Below are positions 49,652 through 58,213 of a DNA stretch of 64,000 bases, in pieces. The notes under the pieces are model-generated. The model was not told the origin of the DNA, did not search any database, and worked only from the letters and a program-made list of their open reading frames with translations. The translations under genes and the position numbers were made by a program. This stretch comes from Achromobacter spanius. Lineage in GTDB: Bacteria; Pseudomonadota; Gammaproteobacteria; Burkholderiales; Burkholderiaceae_B. Position 1 is the first letter of the stretch. Each line of letters begins with the position of its first letter. The stretch spans positions 5,642,001-5,706,000 of the forward strand of contig NZ_CP034689.1 of NCBI RefSeq assembly GCF_003994415.1. The letters are read 5' to 3'.

Positions 49652-50266
49652 TTAGGCAGCCGGAGCAGCTTCTTCGGCGTCGTCGGCAGCGGCGGCACCG
49701 CCGCCCTTGACGATGGCGGCAGCCAGCAGCGGGTTGTCTTCACCGCCGTGGGGCACGTAGGTGACGCCCATGGGCAGCTTGATGTCGGCCAGGTGGATCG
49801 AAGCGCCAGCCAGGGTGTTGGACAGGTCGATTTCGATGAACTGGGGCAGAGCCTTCGGCAGGCAGGTGATTTCCAGTTCGGTCGTCACGTGGCTGATGAT
49901 GGCGCCGGCCAGCTTCACAGCGGGCGAGATTTCGGCGTTGACAAAGTGCAGCGGCACCTTGGTACGCAGAGCCTGGTTGGCGTCCACGCGCTGGAAGTCC
50001 ACGTGCAGGACTTGCGGCTTGTAGGCGTGCCATTGAACCGAACGCAACAACACTTGCTCATCCTTCGAGCCTTCGAGCTGCATTTGCAGGATCGATGCGT
50101 GGAATTCTTCCTTACGCAGGGCGTGATAGATCTCGTTGTGGTCGAGTTCGATGTTCAGGGGGGCAGCCGTACCACCATAGACAATGGCGGGAACGCGGCC
50201 CGCGCGGCGCAGGCGGCGGCTCGCACTCGAACCCTGGACGCTACGCGCAGTGGCGATGAATTTCAT
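49652..50266 (-). CDS. rplY: 50S ribosomal protein L25, long (Ctc) form
   Basis: A 204-residue L25. The N-terminal 5S-rRNA-binding domain (about 1-95; MKFIATARSVQGSSASRRLRRAGRVPAIVYGG) is followed by the C-terminal TL5/CTC domain and an Ala/Asp/Glu tail. GGAG at seven bases supports the start at 50266. The gene follows prs and has an attenuator-like hairpin with a T-run directly before its ribosome site. Confidence 0.96.
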   Translation of the reverse strand: MKFIATARSVQGSSASRRLRRAGRVPAIVYGGTAAPLNIELDHNEIYHALRKEEFHASILQMQLEGSKDEQVLLRSVQWHAYKPQVLHVDFQRVDANQALRTKVPLHFVNAEISPAVKLAGAIISHVTTELEITCLPKALPQFIEIDLSNTLAGASIHLADIKLPMGVTYVPHGGEDNPLLAAAIVKGGGAAAADDAEEAAPAA

Positions 50267-50281
50267 GGAAAACTCCAAAAA

Positions 50282-50306
50282 CAAAATAAGGTGAAGAGGC
50301 TTCACC
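50282..50306 (-). terminator. attenuator-like hairpin immediately before rplY
   Basis: On the minus strand GGTGAAG and CTTCACC pair around a 3-base loop (50290-50306) and are followed by TTATTTTGTTTTT, then the GGAG of rplY. The T-run ends about ten bases before the start codon. It looks like a terminator placed between prs and rplY. Confidence 0.6.
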
Positions 50307-50315
50307 AGTTAACGG

Positions 50316-50340
50316 CACGGCGCGCAACATGCGCGCCGTG
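50316..50340. terminator. GC-rich hairpin between prs and rplY
   Basis: CACGGCGCGC and GCGCGCCGTG form a perfect 10-bp stem with an AACAT loop. No T-run follows on minus. With the next hairpin it makes a two-stem leader of rplY. Confidence 0.5.
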
Positions 50341-50414
50341 TTGATTGCGCCTTGCCGCGACCAGCAAGGTGCAAAAACTAAAAGTAGGCTGTGGCCTGAC
50401 CGACGCGAAGCGCG

Positions 50415-51365
50415 TCAGTCGACGAACAGCGAGCTGACCGATTCCGCGTTCGAGATACGCAGGATGGTCTCGCCCAGCAGCGCGGCGCACGACAGCTGGC
50501 GGATCTTGCCGCTGGCCTGGCCTTGCTCGGAGAGCGGGATGGTGTCGGTGACGACCAGTTCGTCCAGTTCCGACGCTTCAATGCGATCAATGGCGCCGCC
50601 CGACAGCACGGGGTGCGTGCAATAGGCGTAAACGGCGCCGGCGCCGCGGTCTTTCAGGGCCTGGGCCGCCTTGCACAGCGTGCCGGCGGTGTCGACCATG
50701 TCGTCCATGATGATGCAGGTGCGGCCGTCGACTTCACCGATGATGTTCATCACTTCCGACACGTTGGCGCGCGGACGGCGCTTGTCGATGATGGCCAGGT
50801 CGGCTTCCAGTTGCTTGGCCAGGGCTCGGGCACGAACCACGCCGCCGATGTCCGGGGACACCACGACCAGGTTCGAGAAATTGCGGCGCCAGATGTCGCC
50901 CAGCAAGATCGGACCGGCGTAGATGTTGTCCACGGGGATGTCGAAGAAACCCTGGATCTGGTCAGCGTGCAGGTCCATCGTCAGGACGCGGTCAACGCCA
51001 GCCACTTGCAGCATGTTGGCCACAACCTTGGCCGAGATGGCGACGCGCGCCGAGCGCGGGCGGCGGTCTTGGCGGGCGTAGCCGAAGTACGGAATCGCGG
51101 CGGTGATGCGGCCGGCCGACGCGCGGCGCAGGGCATCAACCATGACCATGATTTCCATCAGGTTGTCATTGGTGGGCGCACAGGTGGGCTGCAGAACGAA
51201 GACGTCCTTGCCACGCACGTTCTCGTTGATTTCGACCATCACCTCGCCGTCTGAGAAGCGACCGACGGTCATCTTGCCCAGGGACATATCGAGGTGGTTG
51301 ACTACGTCCACGGCCAGCCGAGTGTTGGCCGTGCCCGTGAAGATCATGAAGCTATCGTTTGCCAT
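50415..51365 (-). CDS. prs: Ribose-phosphate pyrophosphokinase
   Basis: A 316-residue PRPP synthase. The flexible ATP loop region YFGYARQDRRPR, the PRPP-binding motif CIIMDDMVDTAGTLCKAA and VVSPDIGGVVRARALAKQL are intact, and the length is exactly that of class I enzymes. It supplies PRPP for nucleotide, histidine and NAD synthesis. It lies downstream of ispE and tRNA-Gln in the order usual for beta- and gammaproteobacteria. A strong hairpin separates it from the tRNA. Confidence 0.97.
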   Translation of the reverse strand: MANDSFMIFTGTANTRLAVDVVNHLDMSLGKMTVGRFSDGEVMVEINENVRGKDVFVLQPTCAPTNDNLMEIMVMVDALRRASAGRITAAIPYFGYARQDRRPRSARVAISAKVVANMLQVAGVDRVLTMDLHADQIQGFFDIPVDNIYAGPILLGDIWRRNFSNLVVVSPDIGGVVRARALAKQLEADLAIIDKRRPRANVSEVMNIIGEVDGRTCIIMDDMVDTAGTLCKAAQALKDRGAGAVYAYCTHPVLSGGAIDRIEASELDELVVTDTIPLSEQGQASGKIRQLSCAALLGETILRISNAESVSSLFVD

Positions 51366-51439
51366 GATGGATGATGCGATGGTCGTTGTAAGACACTAAC
51401 GAGTGATGCGGGGTGAAAACACCAGCGGATCCGGAAAAT

Positions 51440-51495
51440 AAAAAAGCTGCTGAACCCGGGCCAGTGTCTTACAGGCGTGTTCAACAGCTTTTTTA
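51440..51495 (-). terminator. terminator after tRNA-Gln
   Basis: AAAAAAGCTGCTGAA (51440-51454) and TTCAACAGCTTTTTT (51481-51495) form a 15-pair stem with one mismatch and a 26-base loop. On minus the stem ends in TTTTTTATTTT. It would end the tRNA transcript 12 bases past the tRNA and limit read-through into prs. Confidence 0.75.
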
Positions 51496-51506
51496 TGTAT
51501 TCGGTT

Positions 51507-51582
51507 GGCTGGGGAGGAAGGATTCGAACCTTCGCATGCCGGAATCAAAATCCGGTGCCTTAACCAGCTTGGCGACTCCCCA
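51507..51582 (-). tRNA. tRNA-Gln (anticodon UUG)
   Basis: On the minus strand the cloverleaf is clear: acceptor TGGGGAG pairs with CTCCCCA, discriminator G, and CCA encoded. The anticodon stem CCGGA/TCCGG holds the loop TTTTGAT with anticodon TTG (plus-strand bases 51546-51548). The T arm contains GGTTCGAATCC. The 5' end is two bases past the ispE stop codon, so the tRNA is probably processed from the ispE transcript. Confidence 0.96.
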
Positions 51583-51583
51583 A

Positions 51584-52483
51584 CTATCTTGCAATCCAAT
51601 TCCGCAACGGGTGTTCAGTTAAACCAGTACAAGCCTGCACTAACCGAAACCGTGGATGCGTTGTGCTGTTTGTTTTAACAGCGCCGCGCATTATAGCGGA
51701 TATTTCTGCTTTCGCCAAAACGGCTTCGGAAAGTTCTGAGAATTCGGCGAATAAACACGCGCCTGATCCCGACATGCGTACAGGGTAACCCTGTTCTGCA
51801 AGCCACCGCGATGCCCTGAAAACTTCAGGATAAAGACGGTGAACCACCGGCTCCAAGTCGTTTTTCCCGAAGGAAAAAGTTGGCGAAGCAAGAAAGTCCG
51901 CTATTGTGATGTAAGAAGAATCCCTTGTCAAATCGGGCGCTGAAAATATTCCAACAGTCGGTACGCTGGTGTCCGGCTGCGCCACCAGGTAAGCGCGTTC
52001 GGGCAGCGTCACGGCGGTGAGCGCTTCGCCCACGCCCTCCGCGAAGGCCGATTGCCCGAACACGAATACCGGCACGTCGGCGCCCAAAGGCAAAGCCAGG
52101 TCCATGAGTTCGCGCCGCGTCAGCCCCGTGTTCCACAGTTTGTTCAACGCGATCAGCACAGTAGCCGCATCGCTGGAACCGCCACCCAACCCGCCGCCCT
52201 GCGGGATGCGCTTTTCAAGACCGATCTGCACGCCCTGGCGCGTGCCGGTGGCTTGCTGCAAGGCACGCGCGGCGCGCAAGGTCAGGTCATCGGCTTCGGA
52301 CACGCCGGCAAGCTCGGTGGCCCGGCTGATGACGCCATCGTCGCGCGCATCGAAATGCAGCGTATCGCACAGGTCAATGAAGCGGAAGACCGTTTGCAGC
52401 AAGTGGTAGCCGTCGGCGCGGCGGCCCACCACATGCAGGAACAGATTCAGCTTGGCGGGAGCGGGTACGTCGTACAGAGTCAC
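51584..52483 (-). CDS. ispE: 4-diphosphocytidyl-2-C-methyl-D-erythritol kinase
   Basis: A 299-residue GHMP kinase of the non-mevalonate isoprenoid pathway. The N-terminus (TLYDVPAPAKLNLFLHVVGRRADGYH), the ATP motif IPQGGGLGGGSSDAA and the C-terminal VRMSGSGACLFAEF are typical. The GTG at 52483 gives the normal N-terminus; a GTG at 52516 would add 11 residues. The stop codon lies two bases before the tRNA-Gln 5' end. The usual neighbour lolB is about 5.7 kb away, with the betaine genes in between. Confidence 0.95.
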   Translation of the reverse strand: MTLYDVPAPAKLNLFLHVVGRRADGYHLLQTVFRFIDLCDTLHFDARDDGVISRATELAGVSEADDLTLRAARALQQATGTRQGVQIGLEKRIPQGGGLGGGSSDAATVLIALNKLWNTGLTRRELMDLALPLGADVPVFVFGQSAFAEGVGEALTAVTLPERAYLVAQPDTSVPTVGIFSAPDLTRDSSYITIADFLASPTFSFGKNDLEPVVHRLYPEVFRASRWLAEQGYPVRMSGSGACLFAEFSELSEAVLAKAEISAIMRGAVKTNSTTHPRFRLVQACTGLTEHPLRNWIAR

Positions 52484-52519
52484 AGAGGGCAGCCGATGCG
52501 TGCGGGACAAGCCCACATT

Positions 52520-54193
52520 CTAGCCACGCGCCGGACCTTGCGCCGTGTAGTAAGGCACCTCGGCGCGCGCAAGCGGCGTGCGGCCGCGAAGGTGGTCGGC
52601 GATTTTCTCAGCCATCATGATGACCGGGGCGTTCAGGTTGCCCGTGACGATGTCCGGCATGATCGATGCGTCGATCACGCGCAAGGCCTCCAGCCCATGC
52701 ACGCGGCCGTAGCCATCCACCACCGCCATCGGGTCGGACGCCACGCCCATCTTGTTCGAGCATGATGGGTGATACGCGGTTTCCGCTTGCGCGCGCACGA
52801 AGGCATCCAGTTCTGCGTCGGTCTTATATGCGGCGCCGGGCGAGATCTCGCGGCCGGCGTATTGCGCCAGGGCGGGCTGCGCGAACAGCTCGCGCGTGAT
52901 GCGCAGCGCCGCGCGGAACTCACGCCAGTCCTGCGCATCGGACATGTAGTTGAAGAGGATGCTGGGATGATCGCGCGGCGAACGCGAACGAATGCGTACG
53001 CGCCCCCGGCTGGGCGATCGCATGGAACCCACATGCATCTGAAAGCCATGCACCTTGATGGGGTTGGACCCGTTGTAGTTGATGGCAATCGGCAGAAAGT
53101 GATATTGCAGATTCGGCCATTTGAAATCGTCATGGCTGCGGATGAAGCCACCCGCTTCAAACTGATTGCTGGCGCCGATTCCCGTGCCCATGAACAACCA
53201 CTGCGCGCCAATCGCGGCTTGATTGTGCAGTTTCAGCGACGGAGCCAACGACACGGGTTGCTTGCATTCGTATTGCACGTATAGCTCCAGGTGATCTTGC
53301 AGGTTCTCGCCCACGCCGGGCAGCTCGTGCTGCACGTCGATACTCAGGCCGCGCAGCACTGAACCCGCACCCACACCGGAACGCTGCAAGATCTGCGGTG
53401 ATGCGATGGCGCCCGCGCACAACAGCACTTCGCGCAGCGCGTAGCTGCGGTGATGCTGACCGTGCTGTTCCCACGCCACCCCTTCTGCGCGCTTGCCAGA
53501 AAACAGAATCACATCAGTCCAGGCCCGCGTGACGATCGTCAGGTTGGCGCGTGCGCGCGCCTGGTCCAGATAGCCGCGCGCCGTGCTGGCGCGCCGACCG
53601 CGAGGCGTCACCGTGCGGTCCATCGGCCCGAAGCCTTCCTGGCGATAGCCGTTCATATCTGGCGTTTGCGCATATCCCGCCTGCTCGCCCGCCGCCACCA
53701 TGGCGGCAAACAGCGGGTTGTTGCCGGCCTTGGGGGTAGTGACGCTGACCGGCCCCGAGCCACCGTGATAGTCACACGCGCCCACGTCGCGGCTTTCGGC
53801 CTTCTTGAAGTACGGCAGGCAAGACAGGTAATCCCAATGCGCCAGGCCATCGATGCGCGCCCAATGGTCGTAGTCCAGGGCATTGCCGCGCACGTAGCAC
53901 ATGCCGTTGATCAGCGACGACCCGCCCAGCCCCTTGCCGCGCCCACAATCCAGGCGACGGCCATTCAGATGCGGCTCCGGATCTGTCTTGTAGCCCCAGT
54001 TGTAGCGCCTGCCCTGCAAGGGCATGGCCAGCGCGGCCGGCATCTGCGTGCGGAAGTCCAGCCGGTGATCTTGCCCACCCGCTTCCAGCAGCAGCACGGT
54101 CGTGCCTGCGTCCTCGGTCAGCCGCGCGGCCAGCGTGTTGCCCGCCGATCCCGCGCCGATGATGATGTAGTCGTACTCGCGCTTGATGGACAT
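52520..54193 (-). CDS. betA: Choline dehydrogenase
   Basis: A 557-residue GMC-family flavoprotein oxidising choline to betaine aldehyde. FAD motif YIIIGAGSAGNTLAARLTED is at the start. GGSSLINGMCYVRGNALDYDHWA and the active-site region AYHPSCSNKMG (catalytic His) follow, and the C-terminal block is VIDASIMPDIVTGNLNAPVIMMAEK. The ATG at 54193 is supported by GGGGGAAG. It is the distal gene of betI-betB-betA, 78 bases after betB. Confidence 0.95.
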   Translation of the reverse strand: MSIKREYDYIIIGAGSAGNTLAARLTEDAGTTVLLLEAGGQDHRLDFRTQMPAALAMPLQGRRYNWGYKTDPEPHLNGRRLDCGRGKGLGGSSLINGMCYVRGNALDYDHWARIDGLAHWDYLSCLPYFKKAESRDVGACDYHGGSGPVSVTTPKAGNNPLFAAMVAAGEQAGYAQTPDMNGYRQEGFGPMDRTVTPRGRRASTARGYLDQARARANLTIVTRAWTDVILFSGKRAEGVAWEQHGQHHRSYALREVLLCAGAIASPQILQRSGVGAGSVLRGLSIDVQHELPGVGENLQDHLELYVQYECKQPVSLAPSLKLHNQAAIGAQWLFMGTGIGASNQFEAGGFIRSHDDFKWPNLQYHFLPIAINYNGSNPIKVHGFQMHVGSMRSPSRGRVRIRSRSPRDHPSILFNYMSDAQDWREFRAALRITRELFAQPALAQYAGREISPGAAYKTDAELDAFVRAQAETAYHPSCSNKMGVASDPMAVVDGYGRVHGLEALRVIDASIMPDIVTGNLNAPVIMMAEKIADHLRGRTPLARAEVPYYTAQGPARG

Positions 54194-54271
54194 CGTCTTC
54201 CCCCCGAACACGTACAGAAATCGGGCTGCCCGCCAGCGCGGCGGGCGCCCGTCGCCGAATCGTCAGTACGA

Positions 54272-55738
54272 TCAGAACACCGACGCGAAAGGGCCGAGTT
54301 CGACCTGCACGGATTTTGTCTGCGTGTATTGGGCCAGCGCATCCATGCCGTTTTCGCGTCCAAGGCCAGATTGCTTGTAGCCGCCCACCGGCATCTGCGC
54401 GGGCGATTCACCCCAGGTGTTGACCCAACAAATGCCCGCCTGCAAGCGATGCGCAACGCGATGCGCGGCGGCCAGGTCGCGGCTGACCACGCCCGCGGCC
54501 AGGCCGTAGCGGCTGTCATTGGCGCGCTGCACCGCTTCGTCTTCGGTATCGAACGCCAGGATGCTCATGACGGGGCCGAAGATCTCTTCCTGCACGATCT
54601 CCATGCGGTCTTCGCAATCTGAAAACACCGTGGGCGCCACATAAGAGCCCTTGCCCAACGCACCGTCTGTCAGCCGCACGCCGCCCGCCAGCAAGGTGGC
54701 TCCCTCGCGCTTGCCGATTTCTATCCAGCTCAACACGTGGTCCATGTGCGCCGCGCTGACCAGCGGCCCGAAGTTCGTGCGCGGATCGAAGGGGTCGCCA
54801 ATGCGGATGCGCGCCACCCGTTCCAGCACGGCAGCCTCAAACGCCGCCTTGTGCGATCGGTGCACGAACACGCGCGTGCCATTGGTGCATACCTGGCCCG
54901 AGCTGAAGAAGTTGGCCATAACGGCGATGTCTGCCGCGCGTTCAAGGCAGGCATCGGGCAGCACGATCAACGCCGATTTTCCGCCGAGTTCCAGCGTGAC
55001 GCTTTTGAGCGTTGCCGCCGCCACGCCCATCACTTGTTTGCCGGTTTCCACGCCCCCAGTGAACGACACCTTCGCCACGCCGGGGTGGCCGGTCAGCCAA
55101 TCGCCGATTTCACGGCCGCTGCCCAGCACCACGTTGAATACGCCGTTGGGCACGCCTGCCTGGGTGTAGATCTCGGCCAGCCGCAACGCCGTCAAGGGGG
55201 TGATCTCGGCGGGCTTGAACACCATGGCGTTGCCGGTGGCCAAGGCCGCGGCCGATTTCCACATGGCAATCTGGACGGGATAGTTCCACGCGCCGATGCC
55301 CGCAATCACGCCCAGCGGTTCGCGGCGCGTGTAGAAGAAGCTGGATTCGCGCAGCGGCACTTGCACGCCCTCCACGGCCGCGGCCAGCCCCGCGTAATAC
55401 TCGATGACGTCCACGCCGGTGGCGATGTCGACGGTACGGGTTTCGGACAGCGGCTTGCCGGTATCCAGCGTTTCAAGTTCGGCCAATTCGTCGTTACGTT
55501 CGCGCAGCATCTGCGCCGCCTTCAGCAGCACGCGCCCGCGCTCGGCGGGGGTGCGCGCCGCCCATACCTTCTGCCCTTCCTGCGCGCTGGCCACGGCGCG
55601 GTCGATGTCCTGCCGAGCGGCCACCTGCACTTCGGCCAGCACCGCGCCGTTGGCGGGGTTTACCGTGGTGATGGTCTTGCTGCTGATGGCGTTGGTGCGC
55701 CGGCCATGGATGTAGAGTTGCTGGATAGGCAAAGGCAT
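54272..55738 (-). CDS. betB: Betaine aldehyde dehydrogenase
   Basis: A 488-residue NAD(P)-dependent aldehyde dehydrogenase finishing glycine betaine synthesis. The catalytic glutamate is in VTLELGGKSALIVL and the nucleophilic cysteine is in SSGQVCTNGTRVFVH; the proton-relay asparagine lies in IGAWNYPVQI. The ATG at 55738 starts MPLPIQQLYIHG, the usual BetB lead. It sits between betI and betA on the same strand. Confidence 0.95.
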   Translation of the reverse strand: MPLPIQQLYIHGRRTNAISSKTITTVNPANGAVLAEVQVAARQDIDRAVASAQEGQKVWAARTPAERGRVLLKAAQMLRERNDELAELETLDTGKPLSETRTVDIATGVDVIEYYAGLAAAVEGVQVPLRESSFFYTRREPLGVIAGIGAWNYPVQIAMWKSAAALATGNAMVFKPAEITPLTALRLAEIYTQAGVPNGVFNVVLGSGREIGDWLTGHPGVAKVSFTGGVETGKQVMGVAAATLKSVTLELGGKSALIVLPDACLERAADIAVMANFFSSGQVCTNGTRVFVHRSHKAAFEAAVLERVARIRIGDPFDPRTNFGPLVSAAHMDHVLSWIEIGKREGATLLAGGVRLTDGALGKGSYVAPTVFSDCEDRMEIVQEEIFGPVMSILAFDTEDEAVQRANDSRYGLAAGVVSRDLAAAHRVAHRLQAGICWVNTWGESPAQMPVGGYKQSGLGRENGMDALAQYTQTKSVQVELGPFASVF

Positions 55739-55755
55739 GGGAGTCCGTCCTATTG

Positions 55756-56379
55756 TCAAAGTGAGGGCGGGCCCAAGGCCGGTTCGCCCTTGAATTGGCT
55801 GCGGTCAAGCAGCAGGTCCACATAGTCGTAGGCAATGTCACGCGCCTTGTCGCCGGCAAAATCCGCGCCCTGCAGGCTGCCCCGCAGCCACAGGCCGTCG
55901 ATCAGGGCGGCAAGGCCACGCGCGGCGTCTCGCGCTTGCGCCTGCGGCATCACGCGCCGGAACTGGCAGCACAGGTTGGAATGCAGACGGCGGTCGTTGG
56001 CGCGTTGCAACCGGCGCAGGCGCGGCTGGTGCATGCTGGCCGCCCAGAACGTCAGCCACGCGCGCATGGCGCTGCCCGACACCTGGGTGGGCACGAAGTT
56101 GCCGTTGATGATGGCGCGCAACTGGGCGCGCGCTGCGGCCGGCGCATCAAGACGCGCGCGCGAGACGGAATCTCGCAGGTTGCGCAGCAATTCCCGCATG
56201 GTGGCTTCCAGCAGACCGTCCTTGTCGCCAAAGTAATGGCTGATGATGCCGGTGGACAATTTGGCCGCGCGGGCGATATGGGCGATGGAGCTTTCCGCCA
56301 ACCCGACCTGATCGATGGATTCAAGCGTGGCTTGGATGAGTTGATTGCAGCGGATGGGCTGCATTCCGACTTTTGGCAT
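55756..56379 (-). CDS. betI: Choline-responsive repressor BetI
   Basis: A 207-residue TetR-family repressor. MPKVGMQPIRCNQLIQATLE is the hallmark BetI start, and the helix-turn-helix ARAAKLSTGIISHYFGDKDGLLEATMR follows. The rest is the choline-binding domain. It is first in betIBA and divergent from the BCCT transporter. A near-perfect BetI-type palindrome lies between them, so choline induction of both directions is expected. Confidence 0.95.
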   Translation of the reverse strand: MPKVGMQPIRCNQLIQATLESIDQVGLAESSIAHIARAAKLSTGIISHYFGDKDGLLEATMRELLRNLRDSVSRARLDAPAAARAQLRAIINGNFVPTQVSGSAMRAWLTFWAASMHQPRLRRLQRANDRRLHSNLCCQFRRVMPQAQARDAARGLAALIDGLWLRGSLQGADFAGDKARDIAYDYVDLLLDRSQFKGEPALGPPSL

Positions 56380-56466
56380 GATGAATGCGGTTCCTGGGCG
56401 AGCAAGCGCTGGCAAGGGCGGGGCAGGAAAAGGGGGGCTGCCCAACCGGGTGCGGTCGAGTCTAAT

Positions 56467-56492
56467 TTATATTGATTGATCATTCAATATAA
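56467..56492. promoter_or_regulatory. BetI operator in the betI/BCCT divergent region
   Basis: A 26-base palindrome with arms TTATATTGA and TCAATATAA, symmetrical at all but two positions. It agrees in form with the known BetI box (ATTGATTGG...TTCAATATAA). It is the AT-rich island of the 202-base divergent gap and is placed to control both betIBA and the transporter. Confidence 0.85.
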
Positions 56493-56581
56493 AAACAGTA
56501 AGGTCCGGCAGACACGATCGGACAAAGATCGGAAGCAGCAGGGGAAGCACCACGGCAGTATCACCACACGGGGAGACAGCG

Positions 56582-58168
56582 GTGCAGCATGATCGGAAGA
56601 ACTCGGCGCGGGATCTCGGGGCCGCGCCGCCCAGGCGCGGCTGGCTTGCGCATACCAACCCCATCGTTTTCCTTTGTGCGTCCGGCGCCGTGCTGCTTAT
56701 CGGCGCCCTGCTCATCGTGCAGCCGGGCGAATCGCAAGCCTGGCTCGAGGCCACCCAATTGCTGGTGGCCGCGCACTTCGGCTGGTATTACATGCTGGCC
56801 ATGGCGGTCAGCGTGGGCTTTGCGTTGTGGCTGGCGCTATCGCGACACGGTGCGCTGCGCCTGGGTGAAGACGACGAATCGCCAGAATTCAGCTACCTGT
56901 CCTGGGTATCGATGCTGTTCTCATCCGGCATCGGCATTGCGCTGGTGTATTGCGGCGTCTACGAGCCGCTGGACCATTTCCTGATGCCGCCCACCGGCGC
57001 GGGCGGCACCCAGGAAGCGGCGCGCAATGCGCTGACCCTGACCTTCCTGCATTGGGGCATCCATGGCTGGACGCTCTACGCCTTGACCGCCACGGCGCTG
57101 GCCTACTTCGCGTATCGCCACAAGCAGCCCCTGGCGCTGCGTTCTCCCTTGCAAGGGCTGTCCGGCAAGCCGCTGCCCAAGGGCGTGGGCCACGCGGTCG
57201 ATGGCTTTGGCGTGCTGGCCACCATCGTGTCCATGGTGACCAACCTGGGGCTGGGCGCCTTGCTGCTGCATGCCGGGCTGACATACCTGTGGGGCGTGCC
57301 GAACACGGCCGCCGTCCAGGTGCCCATCGTGATCATCATGATGGTGGTGGCCACGGGCGCGGCGGCGCTGGGCATCAAGCGCGGCATCGCCATCCTGTCG
57401 AACGTCAATACCGCGCTGATGTGCCTATTGTTGCTGTTCGTATTCCTGGCCGGCCCCACGCGCCTGCTGCTGGACGGCCTGGTGCAGAACCTGGGCGACT
57501 ATCTGAACGCATTTCTGGGCAAAAGCTTCGACATGTACCTGTATGACCGCAAGGCCGTGCGCTGGACCAGTTCGTGGACCATCTTCTACTGGGCGTGGTG
57601 GATAGGCTGGGCGCCGTTTGTCGGCATGTTCATCGCCCGCATTTCACGCGGGCGCCGAATTCGGGAATTGATCTTCGGCGTCATGCTGGTGCCGCTGGGT
57701 TTCACGCTGGCCTGGCTGTCCATCTTTGGCAATACCGCCATCAATCTGGTGCTGAACGATGGCGCGGCCAGCCTGGGCCAGATGGCCATGGCCGACCCGC
57801 CGATGGCGTTCTACACGCTGATGGAATACCTGCCAATGACATCGCTTGTGGCCGGCGTCGGCGTGGTCATGTCATTCATGCTGTTCCTGACACCGGTCGA
57901 TTCGGGCACGCTGATGATCGCCAACCTATCGGCCCGCAACGCCGACGCCGGCCACGACGCGCCCATCTGGTTGCGTGTTTTCTGGGCGGCGCTGACGACG
58001 ATGCTGGGGGTAGGCCTGCTGCTGGCGGGCAACTTCAATGCGATGCAGACCGCCGTGGTGCTGTGCGGCCTGCCCTTTTCGGTGATCTTGCTGTGCTACA
58101 TGGTCAGCCTGTACAAGGCGCTGGTCCGAGACAACCCCGAAGCCAGCCACCTGCCCGCCACGCGCTAA
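56582..58168 (+). CDS. betT: BCCT family choline/betaine transporter
   Basis: A 528-residue secondary transporter with 12 helices. The BCCT signature WTIFYWAWWIGWAPFVGMFIARISRGR contains the aromatic box that binds trimethylammonium. The GTG start at 56582 has GGGGAG six bases upstream. The short C-terminal tail differs from osmosensing BetT proteins with long tails, so uptake may be constitutive or controlled mainly by BetI. It faces betI across the BetI operator; choline is the likely substrate. Confidence 0.92.
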   Translation: MQHDRKNSARDLGAAPPRRGWLAHTNPIVFLCASGAVLLIGALLIVQPGESQAWLEATQLLVAAHFGWYYMLAMAVSVGFALWLALSRHGALRLGEDDESPEFSYLSWVSMLFSSGIGIALVYCGVYEPLDHFLMPPTGAGGTQEAARNALTLTFLHWGIHGWTLYALTATALAYFAYRHKQPLALRSPLQGLSGKPLPKGVGHAVDGFGVLATIVSMVTNLGLGALLLHAGLTYLWGVPNTAAVQVPIVIIMMVVATGAAALGIKRGIAILSNVNTALMCLLLLFVFLAGPTRLLLDGLVQNLGDYLNAFLGKSFDMYLYDRKAVRWTSSWTIFYWAWWIGWAPFVGMFIARISRGRRIRELIFGVMLVPLGFTLAWLSIFGNTAINLVLNDGAASLGQMAMADPPMAFYTLMEYLPMTSLVAGVGVVMSFMLFLTPVDSGTLMIANLSARNADAGHDAPIWLRVFWAALTTMLGVGLLLAGNFNAMQTAVVLCGLPFSVILLCYMVSLYKALVRDNPEASHLPATR

Positions 58169-58213
58169 GAGCCGGGGTTCAGCGTTCAGAACTCAGAACC
58201 CTGAACTCAGAAC

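Noticed and set aside
58169..58213. Repeats between betT and lolB
   Set aside because: AACTCAGAAC-type motifs recur, but the stretch is only 45 bases and shows no clear structure or function.
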